DNA from: Breznakiella homolactica
GTDB taxonomy: Bacteria > Spirochaetota > Spirochaetia > Treponematales > Breznakiellaceae
Assembly: GCF_016616095.2 (NCBI RefSeq)
Contig: NZ_CP067089.2
Coordinates: forward strand, 992,001-1,056,000
Length of the DNA stretch: 64,000 nt
Direction: 5' to 3'
The position numbers and the translations under genes are program-made. A model generated the notes under the pieces. The model was not told the origin of the DNA and did not search any database. It saw only the letters and a list, made by a program, of their open reading frames with translations. Positions 8,912-18,404 of the stretch are shown piece by piece. Every line of letters begins with the position of its first letter. Positions within the stretch are counted from its first letter, which is position 1.

Positions 8912-10138
8912 TTATCTCCAATTAATTTTTTCTAATTCGCCGCCCGGAAAACGGCTTTCGATGCTTTGCCGGTTAATGCGGAAGCCCTCAAGGTTCACCA
9001 GGAACTTAACGATACTGGCCCGCTGGATATCCATGGGCACCCGCTGTCCGTCGGTAATATACGATACGGATTTTCCTTTGTCGGAAAGGGCGCTCACCAC
9101 GTTTCCGACCCGGATGGTCTCGTCCAGTTTGGTCACGATCACCGACCGGTACCCGAAGGGTTCAAACTGCTGGAGAACTTCCTTTATATCACTGGATTTT
9201 GTGCTTGCCGCCACCGCCAGATGGACCTCCGCGGAGGAGCCGCACACCGAGAGGAGCTGCTTCATTTCCGCGAGTTTTATGGTATCCCGGGGACTTTTAC
9301 CGATGGTGTCGATAAGGATCAGGTCGACGTCGTTGGAATACAGGGCTATGGTCTTCCTGAGGTCGTCGTAGTTTTCGACGCATGAAACCGGAATGCCCAT
9401 GATGTTCCCGTAGGTTTCAATCTGCTGTTTCGCGGCGATGCGGTAATTGTCGATGGTGATCATCCGTACCGAGAGCGGATGGGCGCCGGTGCTGCCGATC
9501 CCGTAAATGGCGGCAAGTTTTGCGATGGTGGTGGTTTTGCCCACCCCGGTGGGTCCTACCAGGACCAGGATCCTGGGCCGGGTGTGGAAGGTATCTTCCG
9601 CGTAAATCGTAATGCTTTCGCCGATCCATTCCACCACGGTACTCTGGACCAAATCGTAATCATCCAGGGCATCCAGGGAAAATTCCTTTTTTATGCGGTC
9701 CAGGATTTCCCGGGTATAGGACGGGGTAAAATCGTTGAGGGCGAGAATTTCCGCGATACGGCTGATGGTCTGGTGGTCCTCGCCGGAGTTCGCCGTATGG
9801 GATACCGACTCCATCCGTTCCTTCAGGTCCCGGACCTCACTGAGAACGAGCTGAAGGGTCGGGTCGCTTTTGCTCTGGGCAAGGATCTTCTGCTTTTCCT
9901 CTTCAAAGTCCAGGGGCTTTTTGACCGTTGTTTCGGTTTCGAATCCGTACTTGGGATAGGCATTGGACAGTATTCCCGTAACTTCAACTCCCTCACGGGT
10001 AAACATCCCCAAAAACCCGCCGATGCGGATTTTTTCCTGGGTCATGACTTTGACTTTTTTGCCGTATTTTTCATACTTTTCGCGCATCTTTCTGAGGCAG
10101 TCTTCATAGGATTCGCCCTGTTCCTTGATTATTTCCAT
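8912..10138 (-). CDS. flhF: FlhF, SRP-type GTPase for flagellar placement
   Basis: A 408-residue SRP-family GTPase that marks the site of basal-body assembly. The N-terminal B domain ([18 protein letters not shown]...) contains the FLGMF motif region, and an N domain follows. The G domain has P-loop [16 protein letters not shown]2/G3 [18 protein letters not shown] and [14 protein letters not shown], and G4 TKLDET. A good AAGGA precedes ATG 10138. It is stimulated by FlhG, encoded next. In Borrelia and Treponema the pair is thought to control the subpolar periplasmic filaments (family knowledge). Confidence 0.95.
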   Translation of the reverse strand: MEIIKEQGESYEDCLRKMREKYEKYGKKVKVMTQEKIRIGGFLGMFTREGVEVTGILSNAYPKYGFETETTVKKPLDFEEEKQKILAQSKSDPTLQLVLSEVRDLKERMESVSHTANSGEDHQTISRIAEILALNDFTPSYTREILDRIKKEFSLDALDDYDLVQSTVVEWIGESITIYAEDTFHTRPRILVLVGPTGVGKTTTIAKLAAIYGIGSTGAHPLSVRMITIDNYRIAAKQQIETYGNIMGIPVSCVENYDDLRKTIALYSNDVDLILIDTIGKSPRDTIKLAEMKQLLSVCGSSAEVHLAVAASTKSSDIKEVLQQFEPFGYRSVIVTKLDETIRVGNVVSALSDKGKSVSYITDGQRVPMDIQRASIVKFLVNLEGFRINRQSIESRFPGGELEKINWR

Positions 10139-10200
10139 ATCCGGTTCCTTTTATTTTCGTCTTTTTTACATACATTCCGGCGCAACGGTAATAGTCCGCA

Positions 10201-10237
10201 GCGGGAGCCGGCCCCGCGCCTCACGGTATTCATACCG
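10201..10237 (-). repeat. two stem-loops between flhA and flhF
   Basis: In the 100-nt gap after the flhA stop, CGGTAT/ATACCG (10224-10237) and GCGGG/CCCGC (10201-10217) form two adjacent hairpins on the mRNA. No T-tract follows, so this is more likely an mRNA-processing or stability element than a full terminator. Confidence 0.45.
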
Positions 10238-10238
10238 T

Positions 10239-12329
10239 TCACGATTCCAACCGTATTTCGCCCACCGCTTCCACGGCGATATCCGGCACTATTTCCGGGA
10301 CCGAAAGCACCACCAGGTCGGGAATTTCCCGTTCCGTGGATGATTTTACCAGGAAGCGGGCGGCCTCGGAACACAGGATTACCGGCAGCCATCCCTGTTC
10401 CTGCACCGCCGCCACCGAACGGGAGAGGGCTTTTATCCAGGCGTTGTGCAGCGCCGGTTCCATGGCGGACATAACCCCGGAGGACGTTTCTACCCGGCTT
10501 TCGACAATTTTCTGTTCCAGGGACTGGTCGATGGTGAGAACCCGGAGAACCCGGTCCTCATCGGAATACTGGAGACAGATCTGCCGGGCCAGGGCCTGCC
10601 TCGCCTTCTCGGTAAGAAACTGGATATCCTTGGTAACCGGGCCGTAATCCGCCAGGGCTTCCAGGATGGCAACCATGTTGCGGATGGAAACCTGCTCCTG
10701 CAGCAGGGCCTGGAGAACCTTCTGGACTTCCCCGAGGCTCAGGGACTTCTGGGCCTCATCAACCACCGCGGGATATTCCTTCCTGAGGGTATCCAGTATG
10801 GCCTGGGTTTCCTGGCGGCCCAGGATTTCCGAGGCGTGGCGTTTGATAATTTCCGTCAGATGGGTGGCGATTATCGAGGGCGGATCGACCACGGTATACC
10901 CTGCCCGTTCCGCCTGATCGCGCTTGTCCTCGCTTACCCAGAGCGCGGGAAGACCGAAAGCGGGGTCCCGGGTTTTCTCCCCGGGAATTTCCTCTTTTAC
11001 CCCGCCGGGGTTGATGCAGAGATAATAGCCCATCCGGATCTTGCCGCGGCCGACATCGACTCCTTTTATTTTGAAACAGTATTCCGACGGTTCCAGGCGC
11101 ATGTTGTCGATGATCCGGATCCGGGGAATTACAAGCCCCAGATCCAGGGCCGATTCCCGGCGGATCCGGTGGACCCGTTCCAGGAGTTCCGCCCCTTTAT
11201 CCCGGTCAACCAGGGGTATGAGTCCGTACCCCAGTTCCAGGGAGAGAGGATCCAGGGGAACCACCGGGGACATTTCCCCGGTATCCTCCTTAGGTTTCTT
11301 GGCCTCCGCCGCGGCCTTGGCGGCGTCTTCATCCTTCCGGAGTTTGTTCCGGCCCAGCCGGTACGCCAGAAATCCCATGAGAACAGCCATGGGGATCAGT
11401 ACGTACCAGGGGAATCCCGGCAGCAGGGCGAAACCCGCCAGGACAAAGGCACCGATCCAGTAGATCCGGGCGTCCCGGGAAAACTGGGTCGAAACATCGT
11501 CCCCGAAGGTTCCGTTGGAAACCGAACGGGTTACGATAATACCCGTGGCGGTCGATACCAGCAGAGCCGGGAACTGCGATAAAAGTCCGTCACCAATAGA
11601 AAAGGATATATACGTACTCAGCGCGGCGGATATGGGTTCCCCGTGGATGGCCACACCGATAATGATACCGCCCAGGATATTGATTACGGTTATAAGTATA
11701 CCAATCTTAACGTTGCCGGAAACGAATTTGCTGGCGCCGTCCATGGCTCCGTAAAAGTCGACCTCCTGCTGGAGTTCGTTTTTCCGTTTGAAGGATTCCT
11801 CTTCGGAGATGGCGCCGGAATTATATTCCGCTTCGATGGCCATCTGTTTGCCCGGAAGGGCGTCCAGGGCGAACCGGGCCGCGACTTCCGCGATACGGGT
11901 TGATCCTTTGGTTATGACCACCGCCTGGACCGCGATGATAACGATAAAGATGATAAAGCCGACGACGAGACCTTCGGTCCCCCCGGATCCGACAACAAAG
12001 GTGGCAAAAGCCCGGACCATACGTCCGTCGAATTCCGCGCCCTTGTTCAGGATCTGCCGGGTGGATGAAACGTTCAGAGCCAGGCCGAAGACGGTGATCA
12101 CCAGCAGTATGGTGGGGAATACGCTGAAGTCGGTGGCTTTTTTCGTGTACAGCACGATCAGGAGGATCAGCAGCGAGAGGACCAAGTTCAGCGCCATTAA
12201 GGCGTCCAGGAGCACCGTGGGGATGGGAATGATGAGCATCATCACCACCGCCACTACCCCCAGGGCAATGAACAGATCGGTGCGGTCCTTAAATAAGCTG
12301 CTTGATAAAACCCTGCGTGCGTCGGACAT
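10239..12329 (-). CDS. flhA: FlhA, flagellar type III export gate
   Basis: A 696-residue inner-membrane protein forming the export gate ring and the cytoplasmic docking platform for substrates. About eight hydrophobic helices fill the first ~330 residues. The FHIPEP-type conserved loop RFALDALPGKQMAIEAEY is present. The C-terminal cytoplasmic half starts after a charged linker (KLRKDEDAAKAAAEAKKPKE) and contains the SD domains (ERVHRIRRESALDLGLVIPR; DPPSIIATHLTEIIKRHA). Length is normal for the family. It lies 20 nt after flhB. Confidence 0.97.
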   Translation of the reverse strand: MSDARRVLSSSLFKDRTDLFIALGVVAVVMMLIIPIPTVLLDALMALNLVLSLLILLIVLYTKKATDFSVFPTILLVITVFGLALNVSSTRQILNKGAEFDGRMVRAFATFVVGSGGTEGLVVGFIIFIVIIAVQAVVITKGSTRIAEVAARFALDALPGKQMAIEAEYNSGAISEEESFKRKNELQQEVDFYGAMDGASKFVSGNVKIGILITVINILGGIIIGVAIHGEPISAALSTYISFSIGDGLLSQFPALLVSTATGIIVTRSVSNGTFGDDVSTQFSRDARIYWIGAFVLAGFALLPGFPWYVLIPMAVLMGFLAYRLGRNKLRKDEDAAKAAAEAKKPKEDTGEMSPVVPLDPLSLELGYGLIPLVDRDKGAELLERVHRIRRESALDLGLVIPRIRIIDNMRLEPSEYCFKIKGVDVGRGKIRMGYYLCINPGGVKEEIPGEKTRDPAFGLPALWVSEDKRDQAERAGYTVVDPPSIIATHLTEIIKRHASEILGRQETQAILDTLRKEYPAVVDEAQKSLSLGEVQKVLQALLQEQVSIRNMVAILEALADYGPVTKDIQFLTEKARQALARQICLQYSDEDRVLRVLTIDQSLEQKIVESRVETSSGVMSAMEPALHNAWIKALSRSVAAVQEQGWLPVILCSEAARFLVKSSTEREIPDLVVLSVPEIVPDIAVEAVGEIRLES

Positions 12330-12349
12330 TTTACGGGTTCAGCTCCTTA

Positions 12350-13588
12350 TTACGCGCCAACGCCGGCGGTTTTGCGGCGTTCTTCGTTAATTTTATATAC
12401 CTGGGCCAGCACCGTGGCTATGGCCTGGTAATACGTTTCCGGTATGATGTCGCCGATTTCGGTTTCGGCAAACAGCGCCCGGGCCAGGGGTTTGTTTTCC
12501 ACTGTGGGAACCCCGCTTTCCTCGGCGATGCGGCGGATTCTGAAGGCAACCTCATCGGCGCCCTTGGCGGTAACCATGGGCGCCGGCATGGTCCCCTGGT
12601 TCCATTCCAGGGCAACCGCGAAGTGGGTCGGGTTTGTGATGACCACATCAGCCTTTGGTACGTTGGCTACCATGTTCCGGGTCATGAGTTCCCGCATCCG
12701 CTGCCTGAGCCGGGATTTGATGAGCGGGTCCCCTTCGTACATTTTCCGTTCTTCCTTAACTTCCTGCTTGGTCATTTTGAGGGATTCCCGGTACTGCCAT
12801 CGCTGGAAAAGAATATCCGGAATGGAAAGCGCCAGCAGCAGCAGGGCGACAATCAGGAGCAGCCGTATCGCCAGACCCGCCACCAGGGTTAACCCATTCC
12901 AGACCCCGGCGGTCTGGAGATTCGCCAGATCCTTGATTTTTGAGCGGATTATTACATAAGCCACAACACCGATAATGATCATCTTGATAATGGATTTGGC
13001 CAGGTTAAAGAGCGCTTCCATGGAAAAGAGGGTCCGCTTGAAGTACTGGCCGAACTTCGGGACTATCTTGGAGAAATTCGGTACCAGGGGTTTTGTGGTG
13101 AATAAAAAACCGGTCTGCACAAGGTTCGAGAATATCGCCGTCACCATGGCCACAATGGCGATGGGCAGGGCGAGTTTCGCCAGGTAAGTAAAAAACACCC
13201 GGGCGATAATACGGTCTTTGACGGGGTCCAGTTCCGTTGCCCGGAGGAAAAAGAACCGTATCATCTCGACAAAGGTCCGCAGCATATAGGGTGACAGAAA
13301 CAGGATGGCCAGCGCGGGCAGCAGCAGCATCAGGGCGCCCACCAGTTCCTGGCTTTTGGCGACCCGTCCCTCTTCCCGGGCCTTGCGGATTTTATATTCC
13401 GACGGCTCCTCGGTCCGGCCTTCGTCCTCGGCGGCAAACCACTGGAGATCCATGGTAAGAGCCCTGATAAATTCCGGAGATCCGGCGTTGGAGTGCGGAT
13501 CGCCGTCTCGTGGCGCGGGACAGCCTTCTTCAGCCTCCCGCCGGAACGGCAAGGCCGCATACGGTTCCAGACCCGAAAGCCGGATCAT
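12350..13588 (-). CDS. flhB: FlhB, export gate and substrate-specificity switch
   Basis: Controls the switch from rod/hook to filament export through autocleavage. Four membrane helices lie at about 85-260, and the C-terminal cytoplasmic domain carries the autocleavage site NPTH at residues 319-322. The N-terminus is about 45 residues longer than usual before the conserved DLQWFAAEDEGRTEEPSE. The start at 13588 is supported because its ATG overlaps the fliR stop as ATGA; ATG 13453, just before DLQWFAAE, is the conventional alternative. The operon partner that sets switching is FliK, about 9 kb upstream in the same operon. Confidence 0.95.
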   Translation of the reverse strand: MIRLSGLEPYAALPFRREAEEGCPAPRDGDPHSNAGSPEFIRALTMDLQWFAAEDEGRTEEPSEYKIRKAREEGRVAKSQELVGALMLLLPALAILFLSPYMLRTFVEMIRFFFLRATELDPVKDRIIARVFFTYLAKLALPIAIVAMVTAIFSNLVQTGFLFTTKPLVPNFSKIVPKFGQYFKRTLFSMEALFNLAKSIIKMIIIGVVAYVIIRSKIKDLANLQTAGVWNGLTLVAGLAIRLLLIVALLLLALSIPDILFQRWQYRESLKMTKQEVKEERKMYEGDPLIKSRLRQRMRELMTRNMVANVPKADVVITNPTHFAVALEWNQGTMPAPMVTAKGADEVAFRIRRIAEESGVPTVENKPLARALFAETEIGDIIPETYYQAIATVLAQVYKINEERRKTAGVGA

Positions 13589-14385
13589 GCGGCACCTCCG
13601 ATCTGATCACCGATCCGTATAAAGAGGGTTTCAAGACTTCTGAATCCGTCGTCAATGACCCGGCTGAAAGCCTCCACCATAAAAGGCATGGTGGCAAGGA
13701 TCAGAACGAACGCCACGGTAATGGAAATGGGGAATCCTTCGGTAAGGATGTTTATCTGGGGAGCGGCCTTTGAAATGAGCCCCGTGGAAAGGGAGGTCAG
13801 AAACAGGGTCCCCAGGATCGGCATGGATATAATCATGGCGTCCAGAAAGAGCCGCGACAGTCCCCCCACCAGCATGGACACCACAGGCTCCCGCCCGTCG
13901 ATGAGGCTGTACACACTGATGGTCTGCAGCGACCGCCAGAACCCGCCCAGAAAAAGCTCCCTGAAACCGCCCAGGGTTATGAATGTGAGCATTGCCACGA
14001 GGTTGAGGTACTGGCCCATGAGGGGGTTTTCGATCTGGGCCAGGGGATCAAAGGTTTCCGACGCCCCGAATCCCATCTGCAGGGAAAAGAACTGGCCGGC
14101 GGTGGAAAACGCCGAAAAGATTATGGTCATAAAAAAACCGATTATGATGCCGATTATCGCTTCCCCGATGACCAGCAGCACAAAAGTCAGCCCGTAGGGT
14201 TCAATATTCCAGCCGCTTACCAGGGCCGTGGGGAACGCGGCGTAGGCGGCGAATCCCGCCAGGGAAATCTTCGCCACCTGTGGAATAGCGTCCGATGAGA
14301 GAAGAGGCGCTGTTTCTACCATAGCCAATGCCCTGACCGCGATGAGGAGAAAGGCCGGGGCATAGGACAGAATTTCATCCAGCAC
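13585..14385 (-). CDS. fliR: FliR, export gate membrane protein
   Basis: A 266-residue inner-membrane protein of the FliPQR export pore, almost entirely hydrophobic (for example ALMVETAPLLSSD near the N-terminus, GEAIIGIIIGFFMTIIFSAF in the middle). Length is normal for the family. ATG 14385 is 2 nt after the fliQ stop and the stop overlaps flhB by ATGA, so the block is translationally coupled. Confidence 0.95.
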   Translation of the reverse strand: MLDEILSYAPAFLLIAVRALAMVETAPLLSSDAIPQVAKISLAGFAAYAAFPTALVSGWNIEPYGLTFVLLVIGEAIIGIIIGFFMTIIFSAFSTAGQFFSLQMGFGASETFDPLAQIENPLMGQYLNLVAMLTFITLGGFRELFLGGFWRSLQTISVYSLIDGREPVVSMLVGGLSRLFLDAMIISMPILGTLFLTSLSTGLISKAAPQINILTEGFPISITVAFVLILATMPFMVEAFSRVIDDGFRSLETLFIRIGDQIGGAA

Positions 14386-14387
14386 GG

Positions 14388-14657
14388 TTACCTCGCCATC
14401 TGGGGAATCATTCTGAACAGCTGTACCGTATAATCTCCCAGGGATGTAAACATCCAGCCCCCCAGAAGTCCGAGAACCAGGAGTATGGCAAGAACCTTGG
14501 GAACAAAGGTCAGAGTCTGCTCCTGGATCGATGTGGTTGCCTGAATTATGGCAATCACCAGGCCCACAATAAGGGCCGTCAGGAGAAGCGGCGCCGCCAG
14601 CAGGATTACCTGCAGTATTCCGCCGCGGAGAAGGCTAACTACCTCACCGATACTCAT
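14388..14657 (-). CDS. fliQ: FliQ, export pore subunit
   Basis: An 89-residue protein with two membrane helices (GGILQVILLAAPLLLTALIV; VPKVLAILLVLGLLGGWMF) joined by the conserved loop AIIQATTSIQEQTLTF. It is part of the FliPQR core. Gene order fliP-fliQ-fliR is standard. The start ATG 14657 lies 10 nt after the fliP stop. Confidence 0.95.
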   Translation of the reverse strand: MSIGEVVSLLRGGILQVILLAAPLLLTALIVGLVIAIIQATTSIQEQTLTFVPKVLAILLVLGLLGGWMFTSLGDYTVQLFRMIPQMAR

Positions 14658-14667
14658 GGCTCACCCC

Positions 14668-15477
14668 CTACACGAAGGAACGGACAATCTGTTCCGTCAG
14701 AAGCCCCCAGCCGTCAACAAGAATAAACAGTATGAGTTTAAAGGGCATCGAAATCATTACCGGCGGCAGCATTATCATACCCATGGACATAAGCGCGCTG
14801 GCAACCACCATATCTATTACAATAAAGGGAATATACAGCAGTATTCCTATTTTGAACGCCACCGTCAGTTCGTTCAGGATAAAGGCCGGGATCAGAACGT
14901 AGGTCGGAACATCCGCCAGGGTCTCCGGGCGGTCAAGGCCGCGCATGGCCATAAAAAGCCTGATATTGCCGGTGTTGCCCTGCATCTGGCGGTACATAAA
15001 CAGGCGCACCGGAGCCTCGCCCTGGCGGTAGGCCTCTTCGGCCGTAACGGTTCCTTCCGAAAGGGGACGGAGGGAATTGGTATAGATATCCTCAAAGGTA
15101 GGCCACATAATAAAGATCGTTAAAAAGAGTGAAATTCCCAGAAGCACCTGGTTAGGGGGAACCTGCTGAAGGGAAAGCGCCCGTTTGATAAAATCCAGGA
15201 CAATGGAAATCCGCAGGAAACTCGTCATCAGTATGATGATGCTCGGAGCCAGGGACAGAACCGTCAGGAGCAGTAAAAGCTGAACCGAAAAGGCTACTTC
15301 CTGCCCCGACTCAGGGCTGCGGATACTGAGATCGATAAAGGGGATTACCGGATCCGGAATCTCCATGGTACCGTCGGTGGACAATGCCGGAAACGGCTGG
15401 GATTGGGCGGAAACAGCCCCGGGAGCGATCACGGAAAACAGCAGAAGAGCGGCTAATGCAGCGGCAATACGTTTCAT
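14668..15477 (-). CDS. fliP: FliP, export pore subunit
   Basis: A 269-residue protein with a cleavable signal peptide (MKRIAAALAALLLFSVIAPG) followed by the FliP core: LLLLTVLSLAPSIIILMTSF, the conserved NQVLLGISLFLTIFIMWPTF, and two C-terminal helices (YVLIPAFILNELTVAFKIGI, MLPPVMISMPFKLILFILV). It forms the central hexamer-like pore with FliQ and FliR. It begins 2 nt after the fliO stop. Confidence 0.95.
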   Translation of the reverse strand: MKRIAAALAALLLFSVIAPGAVSAQSQPFPALSTDGTMEIPDPVIPFIDLSIRSPESGQEVAFSVQLLLLLTVLSLAPSIIILMTSFLRISIVLDFIKRALSLQQVPPNQVLLGISLFLTIFIMWPTFEDIYTNSLRPLSEGTVTAEEAYRQGEAPVRLFMYRQMQGNTGNIRLFMAMRGLDRPETLADVPTYVLIPAFILNELTVAFKIGILLYIPFIVIDMVVASALMSMGMIMLPPVMISMPFKLILFILVDGWGLLTEQIVRSFV

Positions 15478-15479
15478 AC

Positions 15480-16142
15480 CTACAGCCCTTTAAAGCGTTC
15501 CCGCCGCTTTTTGATGGTATCCGAAGAAGGCAGCTCCTCCTGGGAAACACCGGTCCCGCCGGTAAGCCTCCGGAATATGCTTTTGAAATCGAGGAACCGG
15601 GCGGCCCCGGCTTCGGCGTTTTTCCGGGACTCATCCAGGAGCATGGTATCGACGGTTTCTTTATCCTCAATTTCCGCGATCAGCGAAACACCGCCCTCCG
15701 CCGATCCCACAAGATAGGCTTTATCAGCGAGTGAGATAACATGGACATAGCGGTTGGAACCGAGGTGGGTGCTGGCCAGTATTTTTATCCGGCCGTCCTG
15801 CTGGGTTGGGGTCTTGTTAATTTTTTTGAGTAAGTAAACGATGCCGTAAATCGCCACGGCCACCAGGGCCAGCACGAGGATCATCCTGAGGACCGCCATA
15901 AAGGACGAAGTCCCTCCCTCTGCGGCGGGACCTTCCGCCGGGGTGTCGTCAAGAAGGAGCAGCGTCTCGTCGGGTCTGGCCGGGTCGGGGGATATTTCCG
16001 TCTGACCGGCAGATTGGTCCGTAACGGATTCCCCTGCGGGATCCTGAATTTGTGCGGATAGGCTTACACTGAACCATGCGGCGATAAAAACCGCAATCAA
16101 AAAGGTGCGAAGACGTCTCAGTTTTTCCCCTCCCAAGTACAA
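15480..16142 (-). CDS. fliO: FliO (FliZ), export-gate assembly protein
   Basis: A 220-residue bitopic protein that helps assemble the FliP pore. A signal-like hydrophobic N-terminus (FLIAVFIAAWFSVSLSAQ) precedes an acidic periplasmic stretch, a membrane helix near 85-108 (ILVLALVAVAIYGIVYLLKK) and a FliO-type cytoplasmic domain (RIKILASTHLGSNRYVHVIS). The start is odd: the first possible start is TTG 16142 without a ribosome site. GGGAGGGG lies 5 nt before an in-frame CTG at 16121 that would give RRLRTFLIAV..., so a CTG start is possible. Gene position between fliY/N and fliP is standard. Confidence 0.88.
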   Translation of the reverse strand: MYLGGEKLRRLRTFLIAVFIAAWFSVSLSAQIQDPAGESVTDQSAGQTEISPDPARPDETLLLLDDTPAEGPAAEGGTSSFMAVLRMILVLALVAVAIYGIVYLLKKINKTPTQQDGRIKILASTHLGSNRYVHVISLADKAYLVGSAEGGVSLIAEIEDKETVDTMLLDESRKNAEAGAARFLDFKSIFRRLTGGTGVSQEELPSSDTIKKRRERFKGL

Positions 16143-16188
16143 ACTGAATTATTCTAAGCTCTATAATAAATTACTTTATCTTACTATT

Positions 16189-17310
16189 CTACCCCATTTC
16201 GGTCATTCTTTCCATAGGGGAAACGATTTCCGTTACGCGGACCCCGAAGTTTTCATCGATGACCACGACTTCCCCTTTGGCGATGAGCTTATGGTTGACC
16301 AGAATATCCACCGGTTCACCGGCCAGTTTATCGAGCTCGATAATAGTACCCTCGCCCATACCGAGGATTTCCTTGATCAGCTTTTTGGTCCGCCCCAGCT
16401 CTACGGTCATCTCCATGAAAACATCCATGATGAGACCGATATTTCCCTGTTCCTGGGGTGTTGCCTGCTGCTGGGTCAGGCCGGGGAACTGGACCGACTG
16501 GACGTTGGAGGGCTGGCCGCCCATGATAGGCATTCCTCCCATGTTCATGCCGCCCATGGCGGGCATACCGCCCATATTCATGGATCCCATGTTCATGCCG
16601 CCCATATCCATGCCGCCGAAGGAGGAACCCATATCCGGCATGGCCGCGGCCTGAGCGCCGCCGCCCAGGGCGGAGGCGATATCGGAAGCCACCGATGATC
16701 CGTATATTTCCCAGAGCGGCACCGTGCCGCCGTCCCCCAGATCCATCTGGTAGGTCGCGGCCATAAAGCTTCCGCCGGGCAGCGCCGCGACGGCTTTAGG
16801 GACATTTGCCGCTTCCGGGGACATGGCGGCGATATTTTTATTGCCCGTTTTGTCCGTCAGCGAAGTGATCTGGGTTCCGGTTATCTGGGAAACGACTTCT
16901 CCGATAACGGATAAGGCCATTTCATCGAGCTCAATGTTTTCTTCTTTGTTCATCAGGGCGGCGATTTTTTTCGCCGTTTCTTCGCCCATGATAAACATAT
17001 GATCACCGGGAAAACCGGAGGTAAAATCGGCTTTAACCACGGTGACCGTATCCGGCAGTTTCTGGAGAAACGATTCCCGGTCGGCGGAATCCACCGAGGG
17101 ACCGCTCAGGGAAACCTGCGCGCCGGTCATCATAGCCAAATTCGACGACAGGACATTAACCGTGGAAGAAAGGAATTCCTCCAGCCTGTTTTTATCCGCG
17201 CCGCCCTGGGGGGACGCCGGAGCCGCTCCGGGGCTTCCCCCGAGGCTTGAAGAATCTACCCCTGCCAGCAGAGCATCAATTTCATCTTGAGAAAGAGCGC
17301 CGTCGCTCAT
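16189..17310 (-). CDS. fliY: FliY/FliN, flagellar switch C-ring protein
   Basis: A switch component of the C-ring that receives CheY-P signals. The N-terminus MSDGALSQDEIDALLAG is the CheY-binding-type motif shared with FliM. A CheC-like middle follows (NIELDEMALSVIGEVVSQIT), then a linker made of Met-Gly repeats at 225-265. The C-terminal FliN/SpoA domain is at about 290-373 (GLIMDVFMEMTVELGRTKKL... VDILVNHKLIAKGEVVVID). At 373 residues it has the FliY layout rather than a short FliN. The start overlaps the fliM stop by ATGA. Confidence 0.93.
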   Translation of the reverse strand: MSDGALSQDEIDALLAGVDSSSLGGSPGAAPASPQGGADKNRLEEFLSSTVNVLSSNLAMMTGAQVSLSGPSVDSADRESFLQKLPDTVTVVKADFTSGFPGDHMFIMGEETAKKIAALMNKEENIELDEMALSVIGEVVSQITGTQITSLTDKTGNKNIAAMSPEAANVPKAVAALPGGSFMAATYQMDLGDGGTVPLWEIYGSSVASDIASALGGGAQAAAMPDMGSSFGGMDMGGMNMGSMNMGGMPAMGGMNMGGMPIMGGQPSNVQSVQFPGLTQQQATPQEQGNIGLIMDVFMEMTVELGRTKKLIKEILGMGEGTIIELDKLAGEPVDILVNHKLIAKGEVVVIDENFGVRVTEIVSPMERMTEMG

Positions 17311-18338
17311 AATGCTTCCTCCCCTTCGGATGTGAGCTCTTCGAATTCTTCCTGCTCAAGCTCAGCAATTTTCTTAATAATCTGTATAGCCATTTTTTTT
17401 CCGATAACCCCTGGTCTGCAAAGGAACTTTTTCTTGTTCCCGATATTAAGGGAAAAGGGATCCCCTACCCGTACATTGTACAGCCGGACCACATCTCCGA
17501 TCCTGAGGGACAGAACATCCCGTACCGGAACATTTATTTTTCCGATTTCGGCTACTACATTAACATCGACGTTTGAGAGCTTATCCTTGAGAATGTTTAG
17601 ATTTTCCGTGGTTGTTCCCCGGCGGACCGAAGAATACCAGTACTGGGCCGACAGTTTCCCGATGATAGGCTCAATGGTAATATAGGGGATGCAGAAATTC
17701 ATCATCCCCTCCACATCGCCGACCTTGGTTTCCAGGGTAACGAGGACCACCATTTCCGTGGGAGGGACAATCGAGGCGAACTGCGGGTTGGTATCGATCT
17801 GGCCGAGCCGGGGCCTGAGGTCAATCACCTGGGCCCAGGCTTCCCGCATGTTGCCGAGGATACGGACAATGATGCCCTCCATAACGGAGGTCTCGATATC
17901 CGTCAGTTCGTGCTGTGCCTTTGTCCCCTCTCCGGTCCCGCCGAAAAGGCGGTCAATAATTGAAAAAGTAACCGCCGGGTCGATTTCCAGGATGGCGTTG
18001 CCCTTAAGGGGGTCCATGTTTATTATGGCCAGGGTGGTAGGCGTCGGAATGGAACGGATAAATTCCTCATAGGTCAGCTGGTCCACCGACGCGACGTGGA
18101 CATGGACAAGACTCCGCAGGGTCGCCGAAAGGCTCGTGGTCGTAAGGCGGGCAAAGGTTTCGTGCATGATCGAAACCGTACGGATCTGTTCTTTGGAAAA
18201 TTTGTCCGGCCGCTTGAAGTCGTATATTTTTATCTTGCGGGTATCCGCGGCGGGCCTGAAATCCTCGGGCTCCGTATCGCCGGCGTTTATCGCGGTGAGC
18301 AGCTGATCAATTTCTTCCTGGGACAGGACTTCCGTCAT
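17307..18338 (-). CDS. fliM: FliM, flagellar switch protein
   Basis: A C-ring protein binding CheY-P. The N-terminal EVLSQEEIDQLLTAI is the CheY-P-binding helix. The middle domain (RTVSIMHETFARLTTTSLSA; GGTGEGTKAQHELTDIETSV) and C-terminal SpoA domain (LNILKDKLSNVDVNVVAEIG) complete a normal-length FliM of 343 residues. ATG 18338 is chosen because homologues start MTEVLSQ; an in-frame TTG at 18347 preceded by GAGG is the alternative. It is preceded by a 175-nt gap with three stem-loops. Confidence 0.95.
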   Translation of the reverse strand: MTEVLSQEEIDQLLTAINAGDTEPEDFRPAADTRKIKIYDFKRPDKFSKEQIRTVSIMHETFARLTTTSLSATLRSLVHVHVASVDQLTYEEFIRSIPTPTTLAIINMDPLKGNAILEIDPAVTFSIIDRLFGGTGEGTKAQHELTDIETSVMEGIIVRILGNMREAWAQVIDLRPRLGQIDTNPQFASIVPPTEMVVLVTLETKVGDVEGMMNFCIPYITIEPIIGKLSAQYWYSSVRRGTTTENLNILKDKLSNVDVNVVAEIGKINVPVRDVLSLRIGDVVRLYNVRVGDPFSLNIGNKKKFLCRPGVIGKKMAIQIIKKIAELEQEEFEELTSEGEEAL

Positions 18339-18404
18339 ATTCCCCAATCCGCCTCATAAAATTTTAGGCATCTATTCCCAATGCCATCCCCATATACAGG
18401 TATG

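Noticed and set aside
10446..11582. 378-codon open frame on plus strand
   Set aside because: Antisense to flhA; low-complexity translation without domains.
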